From assembly GCF_000613285.1 (NCBI RefSeq), contig NZ_BAIN01000010.1, positions 1 through 64,000 of the forward strand: a stretch of DNA of 64,000 nucleotides, in the 5' to 3' direction. The position numbers and the translations under genes are program-made. Each line of letters starts with the position of its first letter. The first letter of the stretch is position 1. Under the pieces are notes generated by a model. It saw only the letters and a list, made by a program, of their open reading frames with translations, searched no databases and was not told the origin of the DNA. The stretch comes from Acetobacter papayae JCM 25143. Its GTDB lineage: Bacteria; Pseudomonadota; Alphaproteobacteria; Acetobacterales; Acetobacteraceae. Shown piece after piece: positions 1 through 9,564 of this stretch.

Positions 1-1
1 G

Positions 2-745
2 GCCGCCAATCTGGTGCCCGGTCGCCGTCGCACCCGCCACACCCGCGTGCGGCGTGATGAGACGGAGCAGCAGCCTGCTGCCCAGACCATCGCCATAGAG
101 GAAGGGGCGGCACCACAGCCGCGCCGTCCGGTCTGGAATGGCCCGACTCCGGCCAATCCGTTTGGTGGGGAGCCTGATATTTTCGAACTGCTCGAAAATA
201 GCGTGCAGCGGCACAATACTGCACCGCGTCAGGCCCAGCCCGAGCGCAAGGTGGAAGCCCCGGCCCAGCCCGTGGCACCGGAACAGGAAAAGGTTGCAGC
301 CCCCGTGGTAGCTGAGGTGGAAACCCCGGCACCCGTTGCCGAGGAAGCTGAAGCCAAGCCTGCCCGCCGCCCCCGCCGTCGTGCTGCTGCAAAAACCGGC
401 ACGGATGAAACCGTGCAGGCACAAACTGCAGCTCCGGCTGAGGACGAAGCTGCGGAGGCCAAGCCAACCCGCCGCCGCACCACCCGCAAAAGTGCTGCCA
501 AGGCTGAACCCGAAGCCACGGTGGAAGCCGTTGTGGAAGAAAGCGCGGAGGCCCCGGCCCCCAAGCCGACCCGCCGCCGCACCCGCAAGAGTGCTGCTGC
601 AACGCAGGCCACAGAGGCTGAAACGGTAGCAGAAGCCCCGGCGGTTGATGCGGATGCAGCCAAGGCCGAACCGCTAGTGCAGCCGATCACGATTGAGGAC
701 AGCCCCCCCGCCGCGCGTCGCCGCACGGGGTGGTGGAAGCGCTAA
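2..745 (+). CDS. rne: Ribonuclease E, C-terminal tail (5' end outside window)
   Basis: The reading frame is open from the window edge, so the catalytic part lies upstream. What is visible is about 247 residues of low-complexity, disordered-looking sequence rich in Ala, Pro, Glu and Arg. It has repeated basic clusters (RRPRRRAAAK, TRRRTTRKSAAK, TRRRTRKSAA) separated by acidic stretches, and ends in RRRTGWWKR. Alphaproteobacterial RNase E proteins typically carry such an Arg-rich RNA-binding and degradosome scaffold and finish in a basic GWW tail; the assignment relies on that ending and composition because no catalytic domain is visible. The short segment DIFELLENSV could be a partner-docking helix. 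A strong intrinsic terminator follows. Another Arg-rich nucleic-acid-binding protein cannot be excluded. Confidence 0.68.
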   Translation, partial: AANLVPGRRRTRHTRVRRDETEQQPAAQTIAIEEGAAPQPRRPVWNGPTPANPFGGEPDIFELLENSVQRHNTAPRQAQPERKVEAPAQPVAPEQEKVAAPVVAEVETPAPVAEEAEAKPARRPRRRAAAKTGTDETVQAQTAAPAEDEAAEAKPTRRRTTRKSAAKAEPEATVEAVVEESAEAPAPKPTRRRTRKSAAATQATEAETVAEAPAVDADAAKAEPLVQPITIEDSPPAARRRTGWWKR

Positions 746-803
746 CACTGTCGGCCCCTAACCCGCGCAACACCAGTGCGGGCAGGAACCGATGCAGTAC
801 GAA

Positions 804-837
804 CGGGTCAGAGCCGATGCTCTGGCCCGTTTTTTTA
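804..837 (+). terminator. Intrinsic terminator after rne
   Basis: An 11-bp stem (CGGGTCAGAGC with GCTCTGGCCCG, one G-T pair) closes a CGAT loop and is followed by seven T residues. It lies about 60 bases past the rne stop and about 170 bases before hisG, so it ends the rne transcript. Confidence 0.9.
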
Positions 838-1004
838 TCCGCACCACACACTGTCTGGCCTGCTCTGCGGGGAGGGTTGCACCTGCCCCGGTTTTTCTTC
901 CGGCGCGCCCTGTGCTACAGAGCACCCCTTGCGTTCAGACACCCTCGTTCAGACGCCCCTGACCATGGACCGCAGCGTCCGCTACCGTGCCCGCCGGAGT
1001 TTTC

Positions 1005-1693
1005 ATGACCAAGCCTTTCGCAACCCGCCCAACCGAAGATCTGGCCGATACGGCGCAGCACGGAACCGGGCGTGACGAGCGGCTGGTGCTGGCCCTGCCC
1101 AAGGGCCGTATCCTCAAGGCCGTGGCACCACTTATCAGCCATACCGGCATGGCCCCCGCGCGCGACTGCCTTGAAGGCGATAGCCGCAAGCTGCGTTTTC
1201 CTACACAGGACCCCATGGTGGATGTGGTGCGCGTGCGCTCGTTCGACGTAGCGACCTTCGTGGCCTCTGGTGGTGCACAGGTCGGTATCTGCGGAGCGGA
1301 TGTTCTGGCGGAATTCGACTACCCGGAAATTTATGCGCCTCTGGACCTCGGTATTGGTGCATGCCGCATTTCCGTTGCCCAGCCTGCCGACCTGCCTCAT
1401 GACCCGCAGGAATGGGCGCGCTGGTCGGATGTACGGGTCGCGACGAAATACCCGGCCATTACGCGCCGCTTCTTTGCCGCGCGCGGGATCAATGCTTCTA
1501 TCGTGCATCTGCACGGGGCCATGGAGCTGGCGCCCATGCTGGGCCTGTCCCGCCTGATTGTCGATCTGGTGGATACCGGCTCAACCCTGCGCGCCAACGG
1601 CTGAAAGAGGTCGAAACCATTTCGCAGGTCACCAGCCGGCTGATCGTCAACCGGACGGCCCTTAAAACCCGTCCCGAACAGATCGCTCCGTGA
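1005..1693 (+). CDS. hisG: ATP phosphoribosyltransferase, short form (one frame break)
   Basis: First step of histidine biosynthesis: joins ATP and PRPP to give phosphoribosyl-ATP in the cytosol. The repaired protein is about 229 residues, the length of the short HisG form that needs the HisZ regulatory subunit. Visible motifs are LALPKGRI near the N-terminus, the GADVLAE segment, and the PRPP-binding loop DLVDTGSTLRANG. At about 1601 the frame breaks: AACGGCTGAAAG would read on as GLKEVETISQVTSRLIVN if one C were restored to GGCCTG. The remaining C-terminal residues continue in the second frame and stop at 1693. ATG 1005 is chosen because GGAG lies five bases upstream; GTG 987 is an in-frame alternative. 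hisD follows 68 bases downstream. Confidence 0.93.
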
Positions 1694-1761
1694 TCGCACG
1701 TTTCCGCGCGGCCCTGGCCATGGCCCCCGCCGCAGACACCGTATAAGACAGGGCACAGAGC

Positions 1762-3072
1762 ATGAAACGGCTTGATACGCGTGACGCTGATTTTGAACCC
1801 GCCTTTGCCAGCCTGCTGAGCGGGCGCGAGGAAGGCCAGCAGGAAGTTACAGGCCCTGTTGCCGATATTCTCGCGCATGTGCGCCGCGAGGGGGATGCCG
1901 CCCTGTGCACCCTGACCGAGCGTTTTGACCGACTGGCCGTAACGCCGGAAAAGCTGGCCTTCACTCCTGAAGAAATTGAGGCGGCCCGTGCACAGGTCGC
2001 CCCGGCCCTGCTCGATGCGCTGGAACTGGCCGCAGCCCGGATTGAAGCCTTCCACCGCGCCCAGATGCCGCAAGACCTGCGCTATACCGATGATGCAGGC
2101 ATGACGCTGGGCCTGCGCTGGATTCCGCTCGATGCGGCAGGGCTGTATGTGCCCGGCGGCAAAGCTGCCTATCCGTCATCGGTGCTGATGAACGCCATTC
2201 CCGCACGGGTGGCCGGGGTCAAGCGGCTGGCCATGTGCGTGCCTACCCCCGATGGCACTATCAACGCTGGTGCTGGCCGCAGCCCATAGCGCTGGCGTAA
2301 CCGAAATCTACCGCGTGGGCGGTGCGCAGGCCGTAGCCGCCATGGCCTATGGCACCGATACCATCCGTCCGGTGGACCGGATTGTCGGCCCCGGCAACGC
2401 CTATGTGGCCGAAGCCAAGCGGCAGGTGTTTGGCCATGTAGGGATCGACAGCATTGCGGGCCCCTCCGATGTGGTGGTGATTGCCGATTCGGGCTCTGAT
2501 CCGCGCGTGATCGCGCTTGATCTGCTCGCACAGGCCGAGCATGACGAACTGGCACAGGCAACGCTCATCACCCCCGATACCGCTTTTGCCGATGCCGTAA
2601 CTCAGGCCGTGGAAGCCGAATTGCAGGTGCTGACACGCCGGGCTATCGCAGGGGCAAGCTGGCGCAATAACGGAGCCGTGCTGATCGCCCGCGACCTGCA
2701 CGAAGCCGTGGAACTGGCCAACCGTTTAGCCCCGGAACATCTGGAACTGATGGTAGACGACCCCGAGGCCCTGCTGCCGCTGGTACGCCATGCGGGCGCG
2801 GTTTTCCTTGGGCGTTTCTGCCCAGAAGCCGTAGGCGACTATGTAGCGGGCCCAACCATGTGCTGCCCACCTCGCGCACGGCGCGCTTTGCTTCGGGTCT
2901 GGCGGTGTTCGACTTCATGAAGCGCACCACCTTCCTGTCCGGCGGGCCGGATGCCCTCCGCCGCATTGGCCCCGCCGCCGTAGCGCTGGCCGATGCCGAA
3001 GGCCTGCAGGCCCATGCGCTGAGCGTGTCCGCCCGACTGGATGCACTGGCCCACGACACGCCCAACACCTGA
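1762..3072 (+). CDS. hisD: Histidinol dehydrogenase (two frame breaks)
   Basis: Zn-dependent, NAD-linked four-electron oxidation of L-histidinol to histidine, the last step of the pathway. The repaired protein is about 437 residues, normal for HisD. Family segments are GLYVPGGKAAYPSSVLM, EIYRVGGAQAVAAMAYGT, DRIVGPGNAYVAEAKRQVFG, GPSDVVVIAD, LLAQAEHDE and LAPEHLELM. Two breaks interrupt it. At about 2265 a CC pair is missing (AACCCGCTGGTG expected, giving INPLVLAAA). At 2851-2853 a CCCC run reads CCC, after which GPNHVLPTSRTARFASGL resumes in the original frame and runs to the stop at 3072. Both changes shorten C runs in an essential biosynthetic gene that is otherwise perfectly conserved, so they look like sequencing errors. 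It probably shares a transcript with hisG. Confidence 0.93.
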
Positions 3073-3173
3073 CATTACGGCAGCGGCAACACAGCTAATG
3101 CTTGACCCCGCTGCCCCCCTCCACCATACCTGCTCACCAAACCTCACTCAGTCCCGAACAAACGAAGGATGCA

Positions 3174-3392
3174 ATGTCTAAAGAAGACATGATCGAATTC
3201 AGCGGCACAGTCACCGAACTGCTGCCTAACGCCATGTTCCGCGTCAAACTCGACAACGAACATGTCATTCTGGCCCATACCAGCGGCAAAATGCGCAAGA
3301 ACCGTATTCGCGTTCTGGCAGGGGACAGGGTGAATGTTGAAATGACCCCCTACGACCTGACCAAAGGCCGTATCACCTTCCGCTTCAAGTAA
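3174..3392 (+). CDS. infA: Translation initiation factor IF-1
   Basis: A 72-residue single S1/OB-fold protein that occupies the A site of the 30S subunit during initiation. It begins [20 protein letters not shown] and ends GRITFRFK, the standard length and the standard ends for alphaproteobacterial IF-1. The start ATG at 3174 has GAAGGA four bases upstream. An upstream in-frame start exists at 3102 but would add 24 unrelated residues. The gene lies between hisD and maf, an order common in alphaproteobacteria. Confidence 0.97.
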   Translation: MSKEDMIEFSGTVTELLPNAMFRVKLDNEHVILAHTSGKMRKNRIRVLAGDRVNVEMTPYDLTKGRITFRFK

Positions 3393-3441
3393 CATCGTGC
3401 CAGCCTCCAGCCCGGACACCGCCGCGGCCGCCTCCGCCTGT

Positions 3442-4052
3442 ATGGACAAGACGGGGCAGCGCCCCCTGCTGGTTCTGGCCTCTGCCTCTCCCCGTCGGTC
3501 GAACTGCTGAGCCAGATCGGACTGACGCCGGATCGCATCTGCCCGGCGGATATTGACGAAACACCCCACCGCGCAGAACTGCCCCGCCAGTACGCCCGAC
3601 GCATGGCGGATGAAAAAGCCCGTGCTGTTGCCGGGCAGATAGACGAACCCGCCCTGATTCTGGCCGCGGATACCGTTGTAACGCTGGGCAGGCGTATTCT
3701 CCCCAAAGCCGAAAGCCGGGATATTGCGCGCTCCTGTCTGGATCTGCTGTCCGGTAGGCGGCACATGGTGCTGACAGCCGTCAGCCTCATGCCCAGTGCG
3801 GCATGGACACAGGGCCACCACGCAGAACGGCTGGTCGAAACCGCCGTTATTTTCTCGCGCCTGAGCACAGCCCAGCGTGATGCGCTGCTAGATAATGGTG
3901 ACTGGCAGGGCAAGGCGGGCGGTTATGCCCTGCAAGGGGCGGCGGCAAGCCTGATCCGCTTTGTTTCGGGCAGCCCCTCCGGTGTTATCGGTTTACCTCT
4001 GTTCGAAACGGCCCAGCTCCTGCGCGGGCAGGCCGGGGGCTGGCTGGCGTGA
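3442..4052 (+). CDS. maf: Maf-family nucleotide pyrophosphatase (one frame break)
   Basis: Maf proteins hydrolyse non-canonical or dTTP/UTP-type nucleoside triphosphates to monophosphates. The N-terminal motif LVLASASPRR is followed by a break at 3497-3498, where CGGTCGAA should read CGGGTCGAA to give VELLSQIGLTPD. The rest (DIDETPHR, ILAADTVV, DWQGKAGGYALQGAAA, GLPLFET) is in the second frame to 4052. ATG 3442 is chosen; GTG 3397, right after infA, is an in-frame alternative adding 15 residues. The repaired length is about 203 residues, as expected. The last four bases overlap the next gene, indicating translational coupling. Confidence 0.9.
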
Positions 4053-5153
4053 GCCTTGTGCTGCATGTCGTCCATTATCCGGGCGAGATGCATCTTGCCG
4101 TGGCCGAACAGGGCGAGCTGGTGGACTTTGCCCTATGGCGACCCGGTGCACCCGATCATGTGGGCGATTATTTTCAGGCCCGGATTGAGGCGCTGGTACC
4201 CGGCATGGGCGGCGCTTTTGTCGATCTGGGGCTGGATACGGCGGGTTTCCTGCCTTTACCCAAAGACGCACCACCCCTGACACAGGGACAAGCCATAACC
4301 GTTGCCGTTACCCGTGCTGCACTGGGCGGCAAGGGTGTGCGTGTCAAGCTGCCCCCCCCGAGTGCGCCATCCCCCCTGCCGACAGCGCCCGTCAGCTCAT
4401 CCCGCCTGATCGCAACTGGCCCGACACCACTTGAGCGGCTTGCCGCCCTGTGGCCACATGCCAGTATTGTCGTAGACAGCCCAGCCGCGGCAGCCTTGTG
4501 CCTCCCGCCCTACGTGACAGAAAGCAGCAGGGCTTTCATGCCCTGCCGGAAGACATTGCCGCTGCCTGCTCTGAGCTGGAAGAGACGGATGTGGACTTGC
4601 CCGGTGGCCTGTCCGCAACAATCACCCCCACACCGGCTCTGATCGCCATTGATATGGACGCCCCTCCCACACAGGGAGTGCTGCCTAAACAAACCGCACA
4701 ATACGCCGCCAACAAGGCCGCTCTGCCAGCGCTCATGCGCCAGATCAGGCTGCGCAACCTTTCCGGCGCCCTTGTTATTGACCCTGCGGGACTGGCCATT
4801 CGCAAACGTCAGGCCCTGCTCCCCCCCGTGCAGGAAGCGCTTCAGGCTGATCCGCTGCGTCCGCGCTGCCTTGGCGTGACGGCCCTCGGCTGATTGAAAT
4901 CCTGCGCCCCAGAGTTCTGCCCTCGCTGCCAGAACTGCTCAACAGCCCCCATGGCCGTGCCCTTGCAGCCCTGCGCCATATTGTTACCCACGCCCCCGGC
5001 ACAACATCCCTGCTGGTGGGCAGCCGTATCCTACATGCACTGGAACAGGACCCGCAGGCGGTGGCAGACTGTACACGCACCATCGGCCATGGGCTGAACG
5101 TGGTGCTCACCCCCTCCCTGCCTGATCTGCACTGGAGTCTTGCACAGCCATGA
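4049..5153 (+). CDS. Ribonuclease E/G-family protein, short form (two frame breaks)
   Basis: This belongs to the RNase E/G family in the maf-yacG position typical of alphaproteobacteria. The N-terminal part carries an S1-like segment (VGDYFQARIEALVPGMGGAF, then VDLGLDTAGFLPL). A later segment ALIAIDMDAP matches the acidic catalytic-site region of the family. The repaired length is about 368 residues, shorter than classical RNase G, and the C-terminal Zn-link region of RNase E is not evident. Breaks lie at 4489-4490 (GCGGCAGC for GCGGGCAGC) and 4890 (GGCTGATT for GGCCTGATT); after the second, LIEILRPRVLPSLPELL runs to the TGA at 5151. Stop and start of yacG overlap (ATGA). The RNase E/G assignment is fairly safe; its RNA targets cannot be inferred. 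Confidence 0.82.
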
Positions 5154-5353
5154 CGGACAGCCCCAGCCCTGCAAAACAGCCCGCCTGCCCTATCTGCGGC
5201 CAGCCTGCGGCCCAGGCTACCCGGCCTTTCTGCTCGCGCCGCTGCGCCGATGTGGATCTGGGCCGGTGGTTTTCAGGCGCATACCGCATACCCGGCCAAC
5301 CCGGCACGGAAGACGAAAAAGACGATGACCCTGAAATAAATCAGGAAAGATGA
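5150..5353 (+). CDS. yacG: DNA gyrase inhibitor YacG, zinc-finger protein
   Basis: A 67-residue protein with the YacG zinc ribbon: CPICG near residue 13 and FCSRRCADVDLGRW near residue 28, giving four Cys ligands, followed by an acidic tail. Family members bind GyrB and block DNA binding. The ATG overlaps the stop of the RNase G-like gene. A C-terminal GRWFSGAYRIPG segment is typical of the family. It ends about 55 bases before tRNA-Phe. Confidence 0.93.
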   Translation: MTDSPSPAKQPACPICGQPAAQATRPFCSRRCADVDLGRWFSGAYRIPGQPGTEDEKDDDPEINQER

Positions 5354-5408
5354 CTTGATCTCCCCCCCATGCTGGGATAAATGCTCTCTCACGCCGCAAG
5401 GCTGCGGT

Positions 5409-5484
5409 GCCCAAGTAGCTCAGTTGGTAGAGCATGCGACTGAAAATCGCAGTGTCACTGGTTCGATCCCGGTCTTGGGCACCA
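5409..5484 (+). tRNA. tRNA-Phe (anticodon GAA), CCA encoded
   Basis: A 76-nt cloverleaf. The acceptor stem GCCCAAG pairs with CTTGGGC, the D arm is AGCTCAGTTGGTAGAGC, the anticodon stem TGCGA pairs with TCGCA around loop CTGAAAA (GAA at 5442-5444), the T arm contains GGTTCGATCC, and CCA is encoded. A T-rich stretch follows directly. Confidence 0.97.
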
Positions 5485-5737
5485 TTTTTTCTCCCTAAAA
5501 AATTAAAGCCTGAACACATACTAACGCTGCTCCACAAGCGCGTTTTCAACCCTGTGCCATCGCCCGATGCGTGGTGTTGGCAACATTCTCCCCAGAAGGT
5601 TAACAACCACGGCTTTTTTGTGGCGCGCGCCTCTCCCAACGCGCCGCCAGCTCAGCTAAAATAGTCTCTACGGCTGCCCGCACGCCCCGTTGTAGCGGCC
5701 TGTTTTGATTTGATACGGTCGCTGGGAAAACATATTC

Positions 5738-7936
5738 ATGAAATTTGGGGCTTCACTCGGCATAAGAACACGCCTGTTCCTGGCAATTGGCGTCATGTGC
5801 CTGTTTTCCACCTCGGTGGTCATGCTGATCGGCGTGAAGGAAATGTCCTCCTCGGAACTGGAGGGGTCGCGCCAGCTTTTTGTTGAAACCCTTGCCTCCA
5901 ACGCGGATACGATCGCCCAGTCCATAGGCGGCGTGACACAGGAAACAGGCATGCTGGCGGCATCTGTTTCCGGGCTGATCTCCACCCATACGATTGACCG
6001 CGATGCTCTGGGTGACATGGTAGCCCATGCGCTTGAAATGAAACGCGCCAATGTGATGGGTCATACGCTTGCGTTCGAACCCAATGCGCTGGATGGACAC
6101 GACGCCAGTTTTGTTTCGCACAAATATTCCGATTCCACCGGGCGTTTCGTCCCCTATTTCTTTTTCAAGCCCGATGGCTCCACCGGTGTAGACAAGCTGA
6201 TCATGACGCCGGAAGCCGGAACCGGCTCATGGTACGATGAGCCCCTGCATGAAAACAAAACCGTCGTAACCGCACCGTATCTCTACCCAGTCAACGGCGT
6301 GAATGTTCTGATGACCACCATCAGCGTGCCGGTGCGCCGTGCGGGCAAGGCTATTGGCATGGTCACGACCGACCTGCAGCTCACCGCACTCAACTCTGCC
6401 ATTGCCAGCCTCAAGCCTCTTGGCACGGGTAATGTCGGGCTGATCGGCACTGGCAATATCTGGGTGGCCAACAGCAACGCAGCCCTTGTAGGCAAACCGA
6501 TCGATGCGGAAACAGCCGCTTTTGTCGCAGGTAAGGAAAGCAGCGGACGCTTTATCTCCGGGGCGAACGGAGCCGAATGGTTTGAAGCCGCCCGCTTCAT
6601 TTCCATTCCCGACACGGATGCAAAATGGGTCGTGATCGGCATGGTGCCACGCGCAACGCTGGTGCAGAAAGCGGCTGTAACCCGCAACCGCATGATGCTG
6701 GGGGCCATTCTGTCCTTCGCGCTGACCATGGCGTGCATCTGGTTCCAAGCCCACAGCCTGAGCAAGCCTATCCGCCAGATGACCCGGCGCATGCGTGGGC
6801 TGGCCGATGGCGATACCCAGTCCCCCGTTGAAGGCCTCGACCGTGGTGACGAAATCGGGGATATGGCAAAGGCCGTGGAAGTGTTCCGCGATAACGCACA
6901 GGAACGCCTGCGCCTTGAGGCTGATATCAAGGCATCGCAGGCCCAGCAGGAGCAGGAACGTCTCACCCGTGAGCGCAAAGCTGCCAAGGACGCCGCGGAT
7001 ATCAAATTCGCCGTGGACAGTCTGGCCTCGGCTCTCGCCCGGCTGGCCGATGGCGATGTGTCCTACCAGATACACGATACTTTCGTGAGCGGTCTGGACG
7101 ATGTCCGCAACGACTTCAACAACTCCACGGAGCAGTTGCAGGCCACACTGCGCGAGGTCGCAACCAATGCACGCAGCATTGCCGTGGGGAGTGATGAAAT
7201 CAAGGCCGCGGTAGACGATCTGGCCCGCCGGACCGAGCAGCAAGCTGCCAATACGGAAGAAACGGCCGCAGCTCTGGAGCAGATCACCACTACGGTCAAA
7301 AACTCCACCAACCGCGCGCTGGAAGCCGGGGAGCGGATCAGGCTGGCCCATTCCAGTGCCGAAAAATCCCGCCAGAACATGATCCGCACCGTGGATGCCA
7401 TGCGCGAGATCGAGAAATCCTCAACAGAAATCTCGAATATCATCACGGTCATCAACGAAATCGCGTTCCAGACCAACATCCTTGCCCTCAATGCCGGGAT
7501 TGAGGCGGCACGCGCGGGCGATGCAGGGCTGGGCTTTGCCGTGGTGGCACAGGAAGTGCGTGATCTCGCACAGCGCTCGGCAGATGCCGCCAAGGGTATC
7601 CGCACGATTATCAGCACCTCCATCCAGCAGATCGGCAACGGGGTGCAGCTTGTCGGCAGTTCCAATCAGGAACTCGACAGCATTGTTGCCGACGTGCAGG
7701 AAATCAACCAGCACATGGCCTCCATTGTTCAGGCTTCGGAAGAACAGTCCACCAGCCTGCAGCAGATCAACATCGCCATGGGGCAGGTTGATCAGGACAC
7801 CCAGAAAAACGTGGCCATGGCGGAAGAAATTACCGCTACCACGCACACTCTGGCCTCTGGCGGGGCGGCACTCATCCGCATGCTGGAACGTTTCACGCTC
7901 GATAACGACACCAGCGCATACCGCGCGCTGCGCTAA
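5738..7936 (+). CDS. Methyl-accepting chemotaxis protein with dCache-type sensor
   Basis: A 732-residue inner-membrane chemoreceptor. A transmembrane helix at residues 9-30 is followed by a periplasmic region of about 280 residues that looks like a double-Cache ligand domain (PYFFFKPDGS, GSWYDEPL and KTVVTAPYLYPVNG are typical of the fold). A second transmembrane helix lies near residues 318-340. A HAMP domain (SKPIRQMTRRMRGLADGD) and a long cytoplasmic coiled coil follow. The signalling tip is AFQTNILALNAGIEAARAGD with AVVAQEVRDLAQRSADAAKG next. No C-terminal CheR/CheB docking pentapeptide is present. The ligand is unknown. It is unbroken, stands alone upstream of mntH, and is followed by a hairpin terminator. 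It should feed the CheA/CheW system at the other end of the window. Confidence 0.93.
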   Translation: MKFGASLGIRTRLFLAIGVMCLFSTSVVMLIGVKEMSSSELEGSRQLFVETLASNADTIAQSIGGVTQETGMLAASVSGLISTHTIDRDALGDMVAHALEMKRANVMGHTLAFEPNALDGHDASFVSHKYSDSTGRFVPYFFFKPDGSTGVDKLIMTPEAGTGSWYDEPLHENKTVVTAPYLYPVNGVNVLMTTISVPVRRAGKAIGMVTTDLQLTALNSAIASLKPLGTGNVGLIGTGNIWVANSNAALVGKPIDAETAAFVAGKESSGRFISGANGAEWFEAARFISIPDTDAKWVVIGMVPRATLVQKAAVTRNRMMLGAILSFALTMACIWFQAHSLSKPIRQMTRRMRGLADGDTQSPVEGLDRGDEIGDMAKAVEVFRDNAQERLRLEADIKASQAQQEQERLTRERKAAKDAADIKFAVDSLASALARLADGDVSYQIHDTFVSGLDDVRNDFNNSTEQLQATLREVATNARSIAVGSDEIKAAVDDLARRTEQQAANTEETAAALEQITTTVKNSTNRALEAGERIRLAHSSAEKSRQNMIRTVDAMREIEKSSTEISNIITVINEIAFQTNILALNAGIEAARAGDAGLGFAVVAQEVRDLAQRSADAAKGIRTIISTSIQQIGNGVQLVGSSNQELDSIVADVQEINQHMASIVQASEEQSTSLQQINIAMGQVDQDTQKNVAMAEEITATTHTLASGGAALIRMLERFTLDNDTSAYRALR

Positions 7937-7944
7937 ACGCCTCT

Positions 7945-7975
7945 CCCTGCCAGTCTGCTCAAAGGACTGGCAGGG
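7945..7975 (+). terminator. Hairpin after the chemoreceptor gene
   Basis: A perfect 11-bp inverted repeat (CCCTGCCAGTC and GACTGGCAGGG) with a nine-base loop starts nine bases after the stop codon. Only ATAAAAT follows, with no T tract, so it may be a weak terminator or an RNA-stabilising 3' end. Confidence 0.7.
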
Positions 7976-8029
7976 ATAAAATACAGGGACGTGCAGGGAC
8001 ACGCCCCAGCCCAAGGAGAGCTTTCGCCC

Positions 8030-9389
8030 ATGCCGGAGCAACAGTCTTCTCCACTCCCTGAGCAGATACCGGACAGCCTGATGGACTCAGCACACACACC
8101 CGCCCGCAGCCTGTCCGGGGTGTTTGCCAGTGTCAGCGTTCCCGGCAATGACGTGCACTGGCTCAGGCGTTTTCTGGCCTATTCCGGGCCGGGCTACATG
8201 GTGTCGGTTGGTTATATGGACCCCGGCAACTGGGCTACCGACCTGCAGGGAGGCGCGCAGTTCGGCTATACGCTGCTTTCCGTTATCGTCCTGTCCAGTC
8301 TGATGGCCGTTGTATTGCAGGTTCTGGCAGCCCGGCTTGGCATAGCCACGGGGCTGGATCTGGCGCAGGCATGCCGGGCTTTTCTGCCCCCCGCACTAAC
8401 ATTCCCGCTCTGGGCGGCCTGCGAACTGGCCATTATCGCCTGCGATCTGGCTGAGGTAATCGGCACTGCCATTGCCCTGCAACTTCTGTTCGGCCTGCCG
8501 CTGATTCTCGGCAGCATCCTGTCCGTGCTGGATGCCCTGCTGGTGCTCCTGCTCATGAACCGGGGCTTTCGCTATCTGGAAGCATTCATCATGGCGCTGC
8601 TGAGTACTATTGCGCTCTGTTTTGTCGTGCAGGTTATTGCCGCGGCACCGCCTGCCGCGGCCCTGCTGCGCGGATTGGCCCCATCGCCCCAGATCATCCG
8701 CGATCCGGCCATGCTGTATGTGGCCATCAGCATTATCGGGGCTACGGTCATGCCTCATAATCTCTACCTTCACTCCTCTATTGTGCAGACACGCGCCTAT
8801 GAGCGCACCACCGCCGGGCGGCGGGAAGCCATGCGCTGGGCTTCATGGGATAGCGGGGTCGCGCTGACACTGGCCTTTTTTGTTAACGCGGCCATTCTGG
8901 TTGTTGCAGCGGCCTTTCACACCACCGGCCACCAGCAGGTGGCAGAGATAGATGAAGCCTATCGCCTTATCTCACCCGTATTAGCTGGGAGTTGCCTCAA
9001 CCCTGTTCGGTCTGGCGCTACTTGCTGCGGGGGTGAACTCCACCGTAACCGGCACGCTGGCGGGGCAGATCATCATGGAAGGGTTTCTAAGCCTGCGCCT
9101 GCCCGCATGGGGCCGCCGCCTGCTCACGCGCGGTCTGGCTATTATTCCTGTGCTCATCATCGCGTGGCTGTATGGCGCGCAGGGGGTTAACCGGCTGCTG
9201 CTGGCCAGTCAGGTCATTTTGTCGCTGCAACTGCCCTTTGCCATTATTCCTCTGGTTTTGTTTGTTTCAAGCCACACGGTCATGAAGAAGTTTGTCATCT
9301 CCCGGCCCATGGCTATTCTGGCATGGCTGATTACGGCTGTGATTGTCGTGCTGAATATCCGCCTGCTGGTGGATACATTCATGAGCTGA
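8030..9389 (+). CDS. mntH: Nramp-family divalent metal transporter, MntH-like (one frame break)
   Basis: Proton-coupled uptake of Mn2+ (and Fe2+) across the inner membrane. The protein is almost entirely hydrophobic and carries Nramp signatures: the DPGNWATDL metal-binding loop (the family's DPGN) and [13 protein letters not shown] (the MPH motif). The repaired length is about 452 residues. The frame breaks at about 8983-8985 (a two-base loss or one-base gain): upstream ends [10 protein letters not shown], and [21 protein letters not shown] continues in another frame to 9389. ATG 8030 is preceded by AAGGAG; GTG 7991 is in frame but has no ribosome site. No Fur or MntR box was recognised upstream. 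Confidence 0.92.
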
Positions 9390-9564
9390 AACGGCCATAG
9401 CGAACAGCCTTAGCCGGCGGGGTATATGGGCCTGCCCTGCGGCTACAAAGCGGTTGCGTTTGCCAAATAAAACTGTTAGCCGCGCGCAGGTGTCAATTTA
9501 TTACACAGATCATAACGTCTGAGCTCATAACAAGCACACACTAGATTTGACAAAGGGAACAGCC

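Noticed and set aside
1005-5153. Pseudogenes of hisG, hisD, maf and the RNase G-like gene
   Set aside because: Each break is repaired by one or two bases in a short run, and coding similarity is perfect on both sides. The same pattern recurs across the window, so sequencing error is the simpler explanation.
5485-5737. Integration site at the tRNA-Phe 3' end
   Set aside because: No direct repeat of the tRNA end and no integrase were seen downstream; the next gene is an ordinary chemoreceptor.
6227-7351. 374-codon minus-strand frame opposite the chemoreceptor gene
   Set aside because: It is a shadow of a strongly conserved MCP; its translation has no domain or codon logic and no ribosome site.
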